Shown here piece after piece: positions 33,749 through 41,506 of a stretch of 64,000 nucleotides of DNA. The first letter of the stretch is position 1; each line of letters starts with the position of its first letter. The notes below the pieces were generated by a model. The model was not told the DNA's origin. It saw nothing but the letters and a program-made list of their open reading frames with translations, and searched no databases. Location: the NCBI RefSeq assembly GCF_039907765.1, contig NZ_JARDJI010000001.1, positions 1-64,000 on the forward strand, given 5' to 3'. The stretch is from Aminobacter sp039907765 (GTDB lineage: Bacteria; Pseudomonadota; Alphaproteobacteria; Rhizobiales; Rhizobiaceae). Both the position numbers and the translations under genes were made by a program.

Positions 33749-34921
33749 GTGGCGACAATTCCTGCAGATGTTCTGGGTCTTCCGAAACCCGCCTGGGCGG
33801 GCGAGGAAGTCGGCATGCTCTACGACATGGCACACCGCTTCCTGTCGGAAGAGATCCTGCCGCGCTATGACGAGTTCGAAAAGAACGAGATGGTCGACCG
33901 CGCGAGCTGGCAGAAGGCGGGCGCGGCCGGCCTGCTCTGCGCCTCGATGCCCGAGGAATATGGCGGCTCGGGCGGCACCTTCGCCCATGAGAGCGCCATC
34001 ATCGAGGCGATCGGCCATGTCGGCGTCGACGGTTTCGGCATCGCGCTGCACAATTCGATCGTCGCGCCATACATCCTTCACTACGGCTCGGAAGAGCAGA
34101 AAAAGAAGTGGCTGCCGAAGATGGCGACCGGCGAGCTGATCGGCGCCATCGCCATGACCGAGCCGGGCGCCGGCTCCGACCTGCAGGGCGTGAAGACGCG
34201 CGCCGACAGGGACGGCAACCAGTACCGCATCAACGGCTCCAAGACCTTCATCACCAATGGCCAGCACGCCAACCTGATCATCGTCGTCACCAAGACCGAC
34301 CCGTCCAAGGGCGCCAAGGGCACTTCGCTGATCGTGGTCGAGACGGACGAGGTCGAAGGGTTCGAGCGCGGCCGCAACCTCGACAAGATCGGGCTCAAGG
34401 CCAACGACACCTCCGAGCTGTTCTTCAACGACGTGCGCGTGCCGACCTCGAACCTGCTCGGTTCGGAGGAAGGCCAGGGCTTCGTCCAGCTGATGCAGCA
34501 GCTGCCGCAGGAACGGCTGCAGATCGGCACAGGCGCGATCGCCATGATCGAGCGCGCGCTCGCCGAGACGATCGACTATGTCAAGGATCGCAAGGCCTTC
34601 GGCAAGGCGATCCTCGACTTCCAGAACACCCAGTTCAAGCTGGCCGAGCTCAAGACCGAGGCGACCATCGGGCGCGTCTTCTACAACGACTGCGTCGCCC
34701 GTCATATTTCCGGCGGGCTCGATCCGGTAACTGCTTCGATGGCCAAGTACTGGCTATCCGACCTGCAATGCAAGATCGTCGACGAGTGCCTGCAACTGTT
34801 CGGCGGCTATGGCTACATGAATGAGTATCCCATCGCCCGCATGTATCGCGATGCCCGCGTGCAGCGCATCTACGGCGGCACCAACGAGATCATGAAGCTG
34901 CTCATTGCGAGGAGCTTGTAA
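33749..34921 (+). CDS. Long-chain acyl-CoA dehydrogenase
   Basis: A 390-residue dehydrogenase closely resembling LCAD. The helix QQLPQERLQIGTGAIAMIERA carries the alternative catalytic Glu of LCAD/isovaleryl-type enzymes. Accordingly the usual C-terminal Glu position is Gly (YGGTNEIMK). IAMTEPGAGSDLQGVKT and the end RIYGGTNEIMKLLIA are typical. The GTG start at 33749 has GGAGGAG immediately upstream. It is paired in tandem with the larger dehydrogenase, so chain lengths may be shared between them. Confidence 0.92.
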   Translation: MATIPADVLGLPKPAWAGEEVGMLYDMAHRFLSEEILPRYDEFEKNEMVDRASWQKAGAAGLLCASMPEEYGGSGGTFAHESAIIEAIGHVGVDGFGIALHNSIVAPYILHYGSEEQKKKWLPKMATGELIGAIAMTEPGAGSDLQGVKTRADRDGNQYRINGSKTFITNGQHANLIIVVTKTDPSKGAKGTSLIVVETDEVEGFERGRNLDKIGLKANDTSELFFNDVRVPTSNLLGSEEGQGFVQLMQQLPQERLQIGTGAIAMIERALAETIDYVKDRKAFGKAILDFQNTQFKLAELKTEATIGRVFYNDCVARHISGGLDPVTASMAKYWLSDLQCKIVDECLQLFGGYGYMNEYPIARMYRDARVQRIYGGTNEIMKLLIARSL

Positions 34922-34935
34922 GACGAAGATTTGAA

Positions 34936-35081
34936 CCACCCCCACTCCGGCCCTGCGGGCCACCCCCCTGCCCGGGGGAGAGGAACCCAGACTGGAGTAG
35001 CGCCGTCACAAGGGCTGCGTTTCCTCTCCCCCGTCGAGCGGGGGAGAGGTGTCGAGGCGCAGCCGAGACGGAGCGGGGGTC
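34936..35081. repeat. GC-rich imperfect palindromic repeat, family C
   Basis: The segment holds CCACCCCCACTCCGGCCCTG and GGGGGAGAGGAACCC, then TTTCCTCTCCCCCGTCGAGC, then GGAGCGGGGGTCG. Several parts pair with each other (GGGGGAGAGG with CCTCTCCCCC). It occupies the 221 bp between the second dehydrogenase and the thiolase, so it may shape the operon message. Confidence 0.75.
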
Positions 35082-35142
35082 GACTGCAGACGCAAAGCCA
35101 CGCGGAAGAAATCGCAAGGCTTGGCCTTAAAGGAGACGAAAA

Positions 35143-36351
35143 ATGGCTGACGCTTTTGTCTATGACGCCGTGCGCACGCCGCGCGGCAAGGGCAAGAAGG
35201 ACGGTTCCCTGCACGAGGTCCCGGCGGTGCGCCTTGGCGCCAAGGTGCTGGAAGCCCTGCGCGACCGCAACGGGCTCGACACGGCTGAGGTCGACGACAT
35301 CATCTTCGGCTGCGTCGACCCGGTCGGCGAAGCAGGCTCGGTGATCCCGCGCTCGGCCGCCTTCGAGGCCGGATACGACAACAGGGCGCCGGGCATGCAG
35401 ATCTCGCGCTTCTGCGCTTCCGGCCTCGATGCCATCAACTTCGGCGCCGCCAAGATCGCGCAAGGGGCCGACGAGATCGTCATCGCCGGCGGCGTGGAAT
35501 CGATGTCGCGCGTCGGCATGGGCATGTCGGGTGGTGCCTGGTTCATGGACCCCTCGGTCGGCTTGCCTGCCTGGTTCATGCCGCAGGGCGTGTCGGCCGA
35601 CCTGATCGCCACCAAATACGGTTTCTCGCGCGACGACGTCGACGCCTATGCGGTGGAGAGCCAGAAGCGCGCCGCCAAGGCGTGGGAGAAGGGCTACTTC
35701 AACAAGTCGGTCGTGCCGGTGAAGGACCAGAACGGCCTGACCATCCTCGCCCATGACGAGCACATGCGCCCGACGACCGACATGCAGTCGCTCGGCCAGC
35801 TCAACCCGTCCTTCGTCATTCCCGGCGAGATGGGCGGCTTCGATGCGGTCGCCGTGCAGCGTTATCCGGAACTCGAAGAGGTCATCCACGTCCACCACGC
35901 CGGCAATTCGTCGGGCATCGTCGATGGCGCGGCAGCCGTCCTGCTCGGCTCGAAGAAGGCCGGCAAGGCGATGGGCCTCAAGCCGCGCGCCCGCATCCGC
36001 GCCTTCGCCAACATCGGCTCGGAGCCGGCGATGATGCTGACCGGCCCGGTCGACGTGACCGAAAAGCTCTTGAAGCGCGCCAAGATGAAGCTTTCGGACA
36101 TCGACCTGTTCGAACTCAACGAGGCTTTTGCCTCGGTGGTGCTGCGCTACATGCAGGCCTTCGAGATCCCGCACGACAGGATCAACGTCAATGGCGGCGC
36201 CATCGCCATGGGCCACCCGCTGGGCGCGACCGGCGCGATGATCCTCGGCACCGTGCTCGACGAACTCGAGCGTCGCGACCTGAACACCGCTCTGGTGACG
36301 CTGTGCATCGGCGCCGGCATGGGCACCGCGACGATCATCGAGAGGGTCTAG
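35143..36351 (+). CDS. fadA: Acetyl-CoA acyltransferase (thiolase)
   Basis: A 402-residue thiolase, the last step of beta-oxidation (3-ketoacyl-CoA to acetyl-CoA and a shorter acyl-CoA). The acylated cysteine lies in SRFCASGLDAINFG, the histidine region reads NGGAIAMGHPLGATGA, and the second active-site cysteine is in LCIGAGMG. AAGGAGACGAAAA precedes the ATG. It is encoded just upstream of the hydratase/dehydrogenase partner, as in fadA-fadB pairs, although in reversed order compared with E. coli. Confidence 0.93.
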   Translation: MADAFVYDAVRTPRGKGKKDGSLHEVPAVRLGAKVLEALRDRNGLDTAEVDDIIFGCVDPVGEAGSVIPRSAAFEAGYDNRAPGMQISRFCASGLDAINFGAAKIAQGADEIVIAGGVESMSRVGMGMSGGAWFMDPSVGLPAWFMPQGVSADLIATKYGFSRDDVDAYAVESQKRAAKAWEKGYFNKSVVPVKDQNGLTILAHDEHMRPTTDMQSLGQLNPSFVIPGEMGGFDAVAVQRYPELEEVIHVHHAGNSSGIVDGAAAVLLGSKKAGKAMGLKPRARIRAFANIGSEPAMMLTGPVDVTEKLLKRAKMKLSDIDLFELNEAFASVVLRYMQAFEIPHDRINVNGGAIAMGHPLGATGAMILGTVLDELERRDLNTALVTLCIGAGMGTATIIERV

Positions 36352-36358
36352 CGCCTTT

Positions 36359-36485
36359 TCCTTCTCCCCGTTCACGGGGAGAAGGTGGCCCGAAGGGCCG
36401 GATGAGGGGCTGCGCCTGCTTTCGGAAGTCAGCACTGCCCCTCATCTGCCTGCCGGCATCTTCTCCCCGTGAACGGGGAGAAGAC
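36359..36485. repeat. Inverted repeat between thiolase and fadB
   Basis: CTTCTCCCCGTTCACGGGGA at the left end and TTCTCCCCGTGAACGGGGAG at the right end, with complementary inner parts around GCCGGATGAGGGGC and GCCCCTCATCTGCCTGCCGG. It falls in the 194 bp between two co-directional genes and could act as an RNA-processing or stability element. Confidence 0.8.
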
Positions 36486-36545
36486 AGCAGCTTCGCCGAC
36501 GGCGCCCGCCGCGAACAACGGATTTGAGATAGGGAGACAATCTCC

Positions 36546-38765
36546 ATGACCTACACGAACTTTTCGGTCGACGTCGATGCCGATGGCATCGCACTCGTCA
36601 CCTGGAACATGCCCGACCGCTCGATGAACGTCTTCACCGAGGAGGTGATGGGCGAGTTCGACAAGATCATCGACCAGGTCGTCGCCGACACTGCCATCAA
36701 GGGCGCCGTCATCACCTCGGGCAAGGAGACCTTCTCGGGCGGCGCGGACCTCACCATGCTGCAGAAGATGCTCGGCATCTATGCCAAGGAGAAGGCCAAG
36801 GACCCGGAGAAGGCAGCCAAGCTGCTCTTCGACAATGCCGGCCGCATGGGCGCGCTGTGGCGCAAGCTCGAGACCTGCGGCAAGCCGTGGGTCTCGGCCA
36901 TCAACGGCACCTGCATGGGCGGCGCGTTCGAACTGTCGCTGGCTTGCCACGGCCGCGTCGCGGCTGATAGCGACAAGGTCAAGATGGCCCTGCCGGAAGT
37001 GAAGGTCGGCATCTTCCCGGGCGCCGGCGGCACCCAGCGCGTGCCGAGGCTCGCCGACCCGCAGTCGGCGCTGCAGATGCTGACCTCGGGCCAGAACCTT
37101 TCGCCGCAGAAGGCGAAGGGCATGAACCTGATCCACGAGATCGCCGAGCCGAAGAAGCTGATCGAGGCCGCCAAGGCGATGATCAGGAACGGCCTGAAGC
37201 CGGTGCAGCCGTGGGACGAGAAGGGCTTCAAGCTGCCGGGCGGCCCGGTCTATTCGGCCGCGGGCGCCAATCTCTGGCCGCCGGCAATCGCCATCCTGCG
37301 CCGCGAGACCCATGGCAACTATCCGGCCGCCGAGGCCATCCTGAAATGTGTCTACGAGGGCCTGCTGGTGCCGTTCGACACCGGCCTGCGCATCGAGCAG
37401 CGCTACTTCACCGAGATCATGCAGTCGAAGGAAGCGGCGGCGATGATCCGCTCGCTGTTCGTGTCGCTGCAGGAGCTGAACAAGGGCGCCCGCCGCCCCG
37501 AGGGCATCGCCGACACCAAGTTCAAGAAGATCGGCATCATCGGCGCCGGCTTCATGGGCGCGGGCATCGCCTATGTCACGGCCAAGGCCGGCATCCCGGT
37601 GGTGCTGATCGACCGCGACCAGGAATCGGCGGAAAAGGGCAAGGCGCATTCCGACAGCCTGATCTCCGACCAGGTCAAGAAGGGCCGCGCCAAGCCCGAG
37701 GAGCGCGAGAAGCTGCTCTCGCTGATCACGCCGAGCGCCGACTATGCCGACCTTGCCGGCTGCGACCTCGTGGTCGAGGCGGTGTTCGAGGATTCGGAGG
37801 TCAAGAAGGCCGCGACCGAGAAGGCGGAAGCCGCGCTCAAGTCGTCGGCGGTGTTCGCCTCCAACACCTCGACCATCCCGATCACCTCGCTCGCCAGGAA
37901 CTCGGCCCGGCCGAAGAACTTCATCGGCATCCACTTCTTCTCGCCGGTCGACAAGATGATGCTGGTCGAGATCATCATGGGCAAGAAGACCGGCGACAAG
38001 GCGCTGGCGGTGGCGATGGACTTCGTCCGCGCCATCAAGAAGACGCCGATCGTCGTCAACGACACGCGCGGCTTCTACGTCAACCGCTGCGTGCTGCGCT
38101 ACATGTCGGAAGCCTTCAAGATGCTGATCGAAGGCGTGCCGGCGGCGATGATCGAGAACGCCGCCAAGGCTGCCGGCATGCCGGTCGGCCCGCTGGCGCT
38201 GACCGACGAGACGGCTGTCGACCTGGCCCAGAAGATCATGAAGCAGACCATCCGGGATCTCGGCGAGAAGGCCGTCGATCCGCGCCAGATGGCGCTGATC
38301 AACACTATGGTCGACACCCATGGCCGCTTCGGCCGCAAGAACGGCAAGGGCTTCTACGATTACCCGGCAAAGCCGGCGAAGAAGAAGCTGTGGCCGGGCC
38401 TGAAGGACCTCTATCCGCAGAAGGCGCCCGAGAAGGTCGACGTCGAGGAACTGAAGCTGCGCCTGCTCTCGGTCATCGCGCTGGAAGCGGCGCGGGTGAT
38501 GGAGGAGGGCATCGTCACCGACCCGCGCGAGGCGGATGTCGGCTCGATCCTCGCCTTCGGCTTTGCTCCCTACACGGGCGGCGCGCTGTCTTACATCGAC
38601 GGCATCGGCGCCAGGAAGTTCGTCAAGATCGCCAAGGACCTGCAGAAGAAATACGGTTCCGAGTTCAAGGCGCCCAAGCTTCTGATCGACATGGCCGAGA
38701 AGGGCGAGACCTTCTACCAGCGCTTCGATCCCTACGCGAAGGCCGAGGAAAAGCAGGCGGCCTGA
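36546..38765 (+). CDS. fadB: Enoyl-CoA hydratase/3-hydroxyacyl-CoA dehydrogenase
   Basis: A 739-residue bifunctional beta-oxidation enzyme. The N-terminal hydratase shows SGKETFSGGADL (oxyanion loop) and INGTCMGGAFELSLACHGRVA, with PEVKVGIFPGAGGTQRVPR. The C-terminal dehydrogenase begins KIGIIGAGFMGAGIAYVTA (NAD-binding) and has ASNTSTIPIT, FIGIHFFSPVDKMMLVEI and a second 3HCDH domain (GLVKGAGYP-like DYPAKPAKKK region). GGGAGACAATCTCC precedes the ATG. It forms the trifunctional-type complex with the thiolase. Confidence 0.93.
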   Translation: MTYTNFSVDVDADGIALVTWNMPDRSMNVFTEEVMGEFDKIIDQVVADTAIKGAVITSGKETFSGGADLTMLQKMLGIYAKEKAKDPEKAAKLLFDNAGRMGALWRKLETCGKPWVSAINGTCMGGAFELSLACHGRVAADSDKVKMALPEVKVGIFPGAGGTQRVPRLADPQSALQMLTSGQNLSPQKAKGMNLIHEIAEPKKLIEAAKAMIRNGLKPVQPWDEKGFKLPGGPVYSAAGANLWPPAIAILRRETHGNYPAAEAILKCVYEGLLVPFDTGLRIEQRYFTEIMQSKEAAAMIRSLFVSLQELNKGARRPEGIADTKFKKIGIIGAGFMGAGIAYVTAKAGIPVVLIDRDQESAEKGKAHSDSLISDQVKKGRAKPEEREKLLSLITPSADYADLAGCDLVVEAVFEDSEVKKAATEKAEAALKSSAVFASNTSTIPITSLARNSARPKNFIGIHFFSPVDKMMLVEIIMGKKTGDKALAVAMDFVRAIKKTPIVVNDTRGFYVNRCVLRYMSEAFKMLIEGVPAAMIENAAKAAGMPVGPLALTDETAVDLAQKIMKQTIRDLGEKAVDPRQMALINTMVDTHGRFGRKNGKGFYDYPAKPAKKKLWPGLKDLYPQKAPEKVDVEELKLRLLSVIALEAARVMEEGIVTDPREADVGSILAFGFAPYTGGALSYIDGIGARKFVKIAKDLQKKYGSEFKAPKLLIDMAEKGETFYQRFDPYAKAEEKQAA

Positions 38766-38771
38766 CGAACT

Positions 38772-39320
38772 ATGTACGTCTGGGCAAGACTGGCTCGTAT
38801 GGCCGCGACGAAATCCCGTCGCGGCCCTTACCGTTTTGGCGATGAGGGTCGGCTGTCGTTCCGCTGCCTGCCGACCGACATCGACTTCAACATGCATCTC
38901 AACAATGCGCGCTACATGATGCTGGCCGATGTCGGCCGCATCGACATCTTCATGCGCTCGGGCCTGATCGAGCTCGCCCGCAAGAAACGCTGGGCGCCGA
39001 TGCTGGGCGGCCTGCAGACGGTGTTCGTGCGCGAGATCAGGCTGTGGAAGCGCTTCGACGTGGTCTCCTCCATCGAGACGTGGAACGGCACCGAGGTGAT
39101 CGGCAAGCACCGCTTCGTGCTCGACAACGGCGAGACGGCGGCCCTGATCATGACCAGCGCCGGCGTCTACGATCGCGGCAACCGCCGCTTCGTGCCGATC
39201 GACGAGCTGGTTTCCGAGCTGGGCTATGACGGGGCGGCACCCCGCGACGTGAGCGAGGAAGAGCGCATCTTCATCGCCTCGCACAAGGGACTGAGGGCGC
39301 TCGCCAAATCGGGTGAGTGA
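38772..39320 (+). CDS. Acyl-CoA thioesterase-like protein (hot-dog fold)
   Basis: A 182-residue member of the thioesterase superfamily. The segment FRCLPTDIDFNMHLNNARYMMLADVGRIDIF carries the usual DxNxHxNNxxY pattern; GGLQTVFVREIRLWKRFDVVSS and the strand RFVLDNGETAALIMTSAGVYD follow. It starts 6 nt after the fadB stop and is probably translated from the same message, where it may release fatty acids from CoA when the cycle stalls. A later ATG at 38799 is also possible. Confidence 0.8.
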   Translation: MYVWARLARMAATKSRRGPYRFGDEGRLSFRCLPTDIDFNMHLNNARYMMLADVGRIDIFMRSGLIELARKKRWAPMLGGLQTVFVREIRLWKRFDVVSSIETWNGTEVIGKHRFVLDNGETAALIMTSAGVYDRGNRRFVPIDELVSELGYDGAAPRDVSEEERIFIASHKGLRALAKSGE

Positions 39321-39426
39321 AGCCCGCGGGGCACCCCGAGTTCGGCGAGGGGCTGCTTCCTCGCGTACGGCGTGAATGGTAATGTCAGCAAGTGCTAATA
39401 ATGGCATTTGCCGGAAGGATATTGCC

Positions 39427-39726
39427 ATGCGCATGATGCTGAAAGTTTCGATCCCCGCCAGCCAGGGCAACCGTACCATCACGGACGGTACCTTGCCCTC
39501 GGTCATGGAAAAGGCGCTTGCTGAACTCAAGCCGGAGGCAGCCTATTTCACAGTCCAGAACGGCCTTCGTACCGGCCTGATCTTCATCGACGTGCAGGAC
39601 ATCAGCGCCATGCCCGCCATCTGCGAGCCGTTCTTCATGGCGTTCGACGCGTCGATCGAAATGACGCCGGTGATGACGGCCGATGACCTGCGCGCCGGGC
39701 TCAGGGCCGCACTGCAGAAGATGTAG
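39427..39726 (+). CDS. Conserved hypothetical small protein
   Basis: A 99-residue protein starting MRMMLKVSIPASQGNRTITDG. The shape (short strand, polar loop, helix ALAELKPEAAYFTVQNG, strand TGLIFIDVQDISAMPAICEPFF, then MDASIEMTPVMTADDLRAGL) suggests a dimeric ferredoxin-like fold. I do not recognise a named family with certainty. GGAAGGATATTGCC precedes the ATG. It stands alone between the thioesterase and the S24 regulator. Confidence 0.7.
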   Translation: MRMMLKVSIPASQGNRTITDGTLPSVMEKALAELKPEAAYFTVQNGLRTGLIFIDVQDISAMPAICEPFFMAFDASIEMTPVMTADDLRAGLRAALQKM

Positions 39727-39854
39727 CGCTCACGCGCCGAGCGAACGCGGCCTGGCCGGCGCGATGGATGGCGCCGGCCAGACGCATCTGGACATTCCCG
39801 GCCCGCGTGGTTAAATGCCGAAAGGTATTTTTTCCTGTTCTCAAGGGGAGCGCC

Positions 39855-40505
39855 ATGCTCTCGCACGAACGTGTCTGGGCCGCGATCGACGCTCTCGCAG
39901 AGCGCTATTCGCTTTCGGCATCGGGCCTTGCCAAGAAGGCCGGGCTCGACTCGACCGCATTCAACAAATCCAAGCGCCAGTCCGTGGATGGCCGGCCACG
40001 CTGGCCATCGACCGAGTCGCTTGCCAAGATCATCGAGGCCACCAACTCCTCGCTGGAGGAGTTCCTGGGGTTCGTCGAGCCGTCGAAGGCGGCGGTCAAG
40101 GCGAAGGCCCGGCAGAGGACGGCCGGCGTGCCGCTGCTCGGCTTTGCGCAGGCGGGCGCCGGCGGGTTTTTCGACGATGCCGGATTTCCGGCAGGGCAGG
40201 GGTGGGACCTGGTCGAGCTTCCGGCGCGCACCTCCGACAGTTCCTATGCCTTGCAGGTGCAGGGCGATTCCATGCTGCCGCTCTATCGTGACGGCGACGT
40301 CTTGATCGTCGAGCCGGGTGCGGCCGTGCGCAAGGGCGACCGCGTCGTGGTCAAGACCACCTCCGGCGAGGTCATGGCCAAGGTGCTCGAACGGCAGGCG
40401 CAGGGCATCATCGAACTGATATCGCTCAATCCGGAGCATCCCAACCGGCGCTTCGTGACGGGCGAAGTGGAGTGGGTGGCCCGCATCGTCTGGGCAAGCC
40501 AGTAG
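39855..40505 (+). CDS. HTH regulator with S24 (LexA/CI-like) peptidase domain
   Basis: A 216-residue regulator. The N-terminal helix-turn-helix (SASGLAKKAGLDSTAFNKSKR, typical XRE/CI layout) is joined to an S24 domain with nucleophile Ser139 (QGDSMLPLYRDGD) and general-base Lys167 (RVVVKTTSGEVMAKVL). LexA-type proteins of this kind can cleave themselves and lose repression after DNA damage. An Ala-Gly pair near residue 100 (AQAGAGG) is a possible cleavage site. AGGGGAGCGCC precedes the ATG. It is followed 6 nt later by the next gene. It is not LexA itself, which has a different DNA-binding part. Confidence 0.85.
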   Translation: MLSHERVWAAIDALAERYSLSASGLAKKAGLDSTAFNKSKRQSVDGRPRWPSTESLAKIIEATNSSLEEFLGFVEPSKAAVKAKARQRTAGVPLLGFAQAGAGGFFDDAGFPAGQGWDLVELPARTSDSSYALQVQGDSMLPLYRDGDVLIVEPGAAVRKGDRVVVKTTSGEVMAKVLERQAQGIIELISLNPEHPNRRFVTGEVEWVARIVWASQ

Positions 40506-40511
40506 CATCGC

Positions 40512-41294
40512 ATGAAACCAGCAGCACTCGCCTTCGCCGCACTGGGCTTCGGTCTCGCAGTGGCCATCGTCTCCGCGGGCGGCCAGCGCCTGGCGGCGCT
40601 CGAAGCGCCGTCCGTCGACACGATCGACGAGAGCGACCTGCCGGCCGATCTGCCCGAAGACTTCGACGTCGACAGCACTGCCGCGGTCGGGCCGACCGGG
40701 ACCGCCGATGCGATGGACGGCGGGCCAGTGGCGGAGGAGACGGGGCAGGCGGCGCTCGATCCCGCGCGGCCGGTGGCGGAGGGCGAACTCGCGCCGCCGG
40801 CCATCGAGGCCGGCGGGCTCACCCGCGAGGCGCCGCGCGCGCCGCTGAGCGAACTCAGCCTGGCATTGCCGCCGAAGCCGAAGATGAACGACGAATGGGA
40901 CGGGGCAACCCTGTTCCGGCCGGTGGCGAGTGCTGCCGGGCGGATCGAGGCCATGGGCCTCGGCGTGACGATCGCCGGAGTGGTACCGCCGGAGGAGGGG
41001 GAGAACTGCACCGCCGACGGCCAGGAATGGAATTGCGGCGTCCGGGCCCGAACCGCCTTCCGCGGTTTCCTGCGCGGCCGCGCCGTGGTTTGCGACGTGC
41101 CGCCGGAGAAGACCGGCGGCGAGGCCGTGGCGAAATGCCGGATCGGCACGGTGGATGTCGGCGAATGGCTGGTCGCCAATGGCTGGGCCAGGGCCGAGGC
41201 TGGCGGCCCCTATGAGGATGCCGGCAGGAAGGCCGAGGCGGACAAAAAGGGTATCTTCGGTCCGCCGCCCGACACCGCCGGCTCTACCGATTGA
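40512..41294 (+). CDS. SNase-like exported protein, probably catalytically weak
   Basis: A 260-residue protein starting with a membrane segment (ALAFAALGFGLAVAIVSAGG), a long acidic, Pro/Ala-rich linker, and a C-terminal nuclease-like domain (VTIAGVVPPEEGENC, ARTAFRGFLRGRAVVCD, VGEWLVANGWARAEAGGPYEDAGRKAEADKKGIF). The last segment matches staphylococcal-nuclease-type domains. The usual metal-binding Asp residues at the start of the domain are not visible, and a Cys pair is present. It may be a binding or structural version. It is coupled to the S24 regulator. Confidence 0.7.
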   Translation: MKPAALAFAALGFGLAVAIVSAGGQRLAALEAPSVDTIDESDLPADLPEDFDVDSTAAVGPTGTADAMDGGPVAEETGQAALDPARPVAEGELAPPAIEAGGLTREAPRAPLSELSLALPPKPKMNDEWDGATLFRPVASAAGRIEAMGLGVTIAGVVPPEEGENCTADGQEWNCGVRARTAFRGFLRGRAVVCDVPPEKTGGEAVAKCRIGTVDVGEWLVANGWARAEAGGPYEDAGRKAEADKKGIFGPPPDTAGSTD

Positions 41295-41302
41295 CCCCAC
41301 GC

Positions 41303-41490
41303 ATCCATGGCGGTGCCGCCTTCGAGCTCGCTTCGCTCGCACCTCAGGATGAGGGGCGAAGCGCGCCCCAGTAGCCCTCGTGGTTCGACAGGCTCACCAT
41401 GAAGGCTACTGAGACGCGCCCTTCTTCGCCGGCTCGACAAGGCGTGGCCTTCTCCCCGCACACAGGGCAGGGAGAAGGGAGAGCTTCGGA
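41303..41490. repeat. Intergenic repeat-rich segment before lysK
   Basis: Includes GAGCTCGCTTCGCTCGCACCTCAGGATGAGG, a common rhizobial intergenic element in outline, then GTTCGACAGGCTCACCATGA, then CCTTCTCCCCGCACACAGGGCAGGGAGAAGG, a hairpin. No gene is seen in the 212 bp between the two convergent genes. Confidence 0.6.
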
Positions 41491-41506
41491 GAACGTATCG
41501 CGCGGC

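Noticed and set aside
36429..39530. A 1033-codon open frame opposite fadB and the thioesterase gene.
   Set aside because: It is antisense to two well-conserved genes and crosses their boundary, so it is a shadow frame.
39855..40505. S24 regulator as lexA.
   Set aside because: The N-terminal domain is an XRE/CI-like helix-turn-helix rather than the LexA winged helix, so it is a LexA-like peptidase regulator, not LexA.
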